A program made the position numbers and the translations under genes. Source: Homalodisca vitripennis (taxonomy: Eukaryota > Arthropoda > Insecta > Hemiptera > Cicadellidae). Taken from it: a DNA stretch of 64,000 nt. Below, piece after piece: positions 60,736-64,000 of this stretch (the first letter of the stretch is position 1; each line of letters begins with the position of its first letter). The notes beneath the pieces are model-generated. The model did no database searches and had not been told where the DNA came from. It worked only from the letters and a program-made list of their open reading frames with translations. Location: the NCBI RefSeq assembly GCF_021130785.1, contig NC_060207.1, forward strand, positions 1,014,501 to 1,078,500. Reading direction: 5' to 3'.

Positions 60736-63228
60736 CACGTGCCAAACATGTTATAATGATTAAGTTAAACTCTGATACTATTTACCGTGAAGTTAAATAA
60801 TATCTACCTGATGTATGGCCTACTTACGTTTTCAAATTATTATAGGGCCCCCATCATATTACATCTTAATTGCTTTTACTAAGTAATATAAGGACTTCGG
60901 TTCTAAAGATTGCGTGTGAAGCCGCGGGTAATAGCTAGTTATCAATATTAATCTGCCAAATAAAACATCAACTAAAGTAAGTTACTTTACTATTTACAAC
61001 CTTACTTTATATTACTTTAAAAATGAGATGTCTCGCTTGAAAGGGCTAATTTATAATATGAAAATATACATTTTACTTAAGGACATGGCACGCGAGGTGT
61101 TTCTCGGCAGCGAGATGGTCAGCTACACAGTTCTCGTGAGAAAAAAAATAATACGTGTGCCAATTAGGTTATTAATCCGCCAAGAATTTAGTTCCAAGAA
61201 CATTTGATGTAACTTATATTAACCAGTAACGAGTTACAGGGTTGCGATATATGTGTTATATAAAATCCAACAAAATAAAATGTTTATTTGTTACCAATAC
61301 CTGTAAGTGGTAATTGATCACGATCAAACACACGAGTTACAATTCAGTAAAATCAGAGGAACTACAATATAATGGAAAATAGGACCTAGGCAACATAGCT
61401 AATGTAGTACTTCTGTGGGAGAGTTGGACTTCATCTGAAAACCATGTCATGTCCCACGTTTTTTCTTTCTATTTTTTAGAAAAGGCTGGTATTCTGTTTA
61501 ATCTTATTTTTTCCCACGCTTGTGATAAACTACTGACGAGCAGATTCGACATTTTAACTGCTGGTACGCATATACATGTATCTGCTTACTCTTGCGTAAA
61601 ATAAGACGAGACTTTTAACTGTGTGAAATAAGTCCTCATTTTTCAAGTGCTGCATGCGTACGTCTCACTCAAGACCATTTTGGATACTTGAATTTATTGA
61701 TAGCTCTACTAATCTTGCGACGCGTGGCATGATAACCCCCCACCACCCCACCAGTGGCGTAGGGGTAAGAGGGAACTAAGAAGTACTAAATCATGTCTAA
61801 ACTACTTTCTTATAATATTTTATAAATGTTTTTACTTTTATAAATGGTTGCAGCAAATAAAAATAAGTTATAATGAGAACCTTAAAACCGTCAAAATAAA
61901 GACAATGAAATGAAAGATAACGATTATTTATTTGTGAACATTAAACAGTAAAAGATCTTAATACAATGTTTCCATCAATGTCTACGTGAGTGAAATGGAA
62001 TGTCATATTACTATTATGACTTTCATTTCAGCTACAAATTTCGGTAATTTATGTCTACATTGTAAAATGTTTTGCTATCAATGTTGTAGTAAATACCTCA
62101 AACGCAGTAAAAGTATATACCTAACATCGGAAAAAATCTTGTTTCATGGCTTATATTTATTTAAATTAAAATTACTTTAAAATTTACAATTTATAAATAT
62201 TTATAAGCTGTCACTTTCAAATAAACATGACAGTCACTTTTAATTAAGTCCCTGAAAGAGGACCCATATAACAAGAAGAACTATTGTTTCTCCTGCGTAT
62301 TAACGATAGCAATAAGGAAAACGGAACACTCTCATGAATAATTACATCCAGCTTTGCGTGTACAACAAGTCATTCCTATAACTAGATCTGCTGCCTAATT
62401 AATATATTTGTATTTTCCTCAATTTCCATTTCGTTCCTTGCATTTAAAACACGGATTCCCTGAATGAGGTAATGTATCACTCCTGTTTATTGGTATTAAT
62501 ATATTTTTTTATTTTTAAATTTACATTATGATCCTTAATAGTAATTTCAAAATCTAAAACTAGCAGAGTTTCACATTGTAATAACTTTATCAAAAATAAT
62601 GTGTTGTACGAGGAAGACATTTCATTAAAAGTGTACAAAGTTACTTCAACACCATTATTGTAAACTAGGACTTGCTGTAAGATTTCAGATAATATGTACT
62701 CGATTAACCACAATTGTTATACATTAGTTAATCTGTTAATAAAAGTAACTGTAATAAATCTTCATTCTAGCATGTTCGTCTTGAAATTCCTCTGAATATT
62801 ATCTTGGTGTATGCATGAATTGTTTCTCGTTTTTTCTTGTAAATACCACAACGACAACGATAACATCGACCACACAGCAACTCAAGTAACTGTTAATTAT
62901 AGGCTACTTATAAATTACAGAATAAAGAGTTGCGAACATCCTAACCATCTATAAGAGAAAGTCGTATTTGTTACACTATTTATAACTCGAGAACAGCTAT
63001 ACCGAATTTTATGTTTTTGGATTTGCCTTATTCGGGAATAGTATTACTAATATGATACTTTATTAACAAAAATGATGAAAGATTTAAAACCTCTTTGACA
63101 ATAGTAATGTGTTATAACAAAACGCAAGTTACAGTTCACGTAATTTTGTCTTTGATTGGTTTTGAATTGACGCTCTTGAAGTTCACAGGCAATGTGTTAG
63201 TTTCGTTCAGGAACTATTCTTATTAACA
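60736..63228. other. Sequence without recognisable gene
   Basis: A tgaagccgcgggtaatagct-like motif at about 60916-60935 is shared with 48510. No conserved frame; mostly AT-rich. Confidence 0.4.
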
Positions 63229-63560
63229 ATGCATCGATCGAGAAGATCTAATATTTTTCGACAAAGCCGTAATGCAGTTAAGATTCGAAACATCGCAAAT
63301 GAAACCACTGAAGAAGAACAAGAAGTTACAAGATGAGGGCGCCGCGTTAGTATGGCTAGACTGCGTGCTATCTCAAGAGCAAAAAGAGGCAGCTCGTGAA
63401 ATGGCTCGAATGCCAATGCGAAATCGTCGAGTAAACCTCAGAGGTCAAAAAATAATAATAACAGATAATTTTCAACGTGCAAGAAGAGATTATTCAAGTA
63501 TTGTTTTTAATCGAGCAGCGTTTCGTTACGATTTGACTACAGCTCTCATGCTTCCGTTCG
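63229..63560 (+). pseudogene. Possible Helitron ORF N-terminal fragment
   Basis: From ATG 63229 an Arg/Ser-rich start runs to a stop after EEEQEVTR. Other frames continue with LSQEQKEAAREMARMPMRNR and then FNRAAFRYD, with DYSSH in the adjacent frame. Charged QE/RMR repeats followed by AAF.YD..DYSSH are reminiscent of the N-terminal region of Helitron-encoded proteins. No Rep or helicase motif lies in the window, so the assignment is tentative. It is broken by at least two frame changes. Confidence 0.35.
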
Positions 63561-63892
63561 CATGCTTCGAAGTTCCTCCCTCACTTCTCCCTCTAAGTGA
63601 TAATCCACTAATTGCTACATTTTCAATATTTTTTACAGGTATTTTCAATATTTTGGTAAGATAAGAGTAAGTGAGTGATGTTTCCTACACGTGGCGGATT
63701 TTCTCGCATCAGGGGGAACTATTTCCCAAGCGCCAGGATAGACTTTCTCTCGCATGCGAGGAGCCTAGCCAAGATCACGTAACCCGCTCTCGACTAAACA
63801 GAGGACGGTGCTCATCTCTTGCTAGGCTACTCATGTTGAGTGTTATATTGGAATGTCCCTTCCATTTATAAAACATAACTAGCAAGGAAACA

Positions 63893-64000
63893 GGATTTTT
63901 CCGGACATTTGCCATCGTTATGGTTGAAACAAGAAAACAGTAACACTACGTTTCGAGATCTGCAATCTGATTTTCTTCTTCAGGTAAAGAACTAACCTAA
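63893..64000 (-). repeat. Dispersed repeat with hammerhead-like core
   Basis: On the minus strand the order is CTGAAGA (63977-63983), a spacer able to pair at its ends (AGA..TCT), CGAAAC (63950-63955), then a run to AACGATGGCAAATGTCCGGA and AAAATCC at the outer tip. CUGANGA and GAAA are the two conserved strands of the hammerhead core, and both are intact here. The tip is shared with 58858-58917 and 1309-1330. The window ends before the other boundary. Confidence 0.55.

Overview
The window looks like AT-rich intergenic DNA from an animal, almost certainly an arthropod and probably an insect. A hemipteran is my guess from the style of its repeats; the sequence does not prove this. I found no convincing host protein-coding gene, rRNA or tRNA. 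What can be recognised is mobile elements at various stages of decay and an unusually dense set of tandem arrays, together roughly 11 kb.

Layout. 1-4850: AT-rich DNA with an (AC)n tract, a degenerate tandem repeat near 2.3-2.9 kb and a (TA)n tract. 4851-15281: a Ty3/Gypsy LTR retrotransposon with an env-like third gene, bounded by a CTGA target duplication. Its LTRs are about 98% alike by hand count. Its gag, pol and env are broken by stops, frame changes and deletions, and the second half of integrase is replaced by about 2.4 kb of unrelated DNA that itself carries a fold-back Tc1/mariner derivative (11761-13061). 17697-19640: 27 copies of a 72-bp repeat. 21393-24578: a 132-bp repeat interrupted at a TA by an intact-looking Tc1/mariner element (21867-24394) with long inverted repeats and an uninterrupted 363-residue transposase whose catalytic spacing counts as DD41D. 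25590-27025: 13 copies of a 110-bp repeat, followed by an old mariner end and a MITE. 29204-29555: three copies of a 115-bp repeat. 31082-31914: a possible hAT-like non-autonomous element. 33742-35130: a 27-bp triplicate carrying a CRE-like site, then an alternating ~90-bp repeat with a ~180-bp higher-order period. 37470-38075: four copies of a ~151-bp repeat. 38696-39658: a TTAA-flanked, piggyBac-like MITE studded with perfect palindromes. 42431-46638: about 32 copies of another 132-bp repeat with a hairpin in each monomer and higher-order structure. 47540-48372: five copies of a 165-bp repeat. 52.1-53.1 kb: a dead mariner transposase. 56.3-57.9 kb: a decayed copy of a multi-copy arthropod ORF. 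59-64 kb: remnants including motifs resembling the hammerhead ribozyme core and a possible Helitron N-terminal fragment.

Together. Only the 21.9-24.4 kb mariner looks potentially functional. The retroelement keeps a precise gag-pol frameshift signal despite its lesions. The rest is a record of transposition, nested insertion and local amplification. The best candidates for something undescribed are the TTAA element with its palindrome set, the exact mariner insertion in a satellite monomer, the fold-back mariner inside the retroelement, and the hammerhead-like inverted pair near 59 kb.
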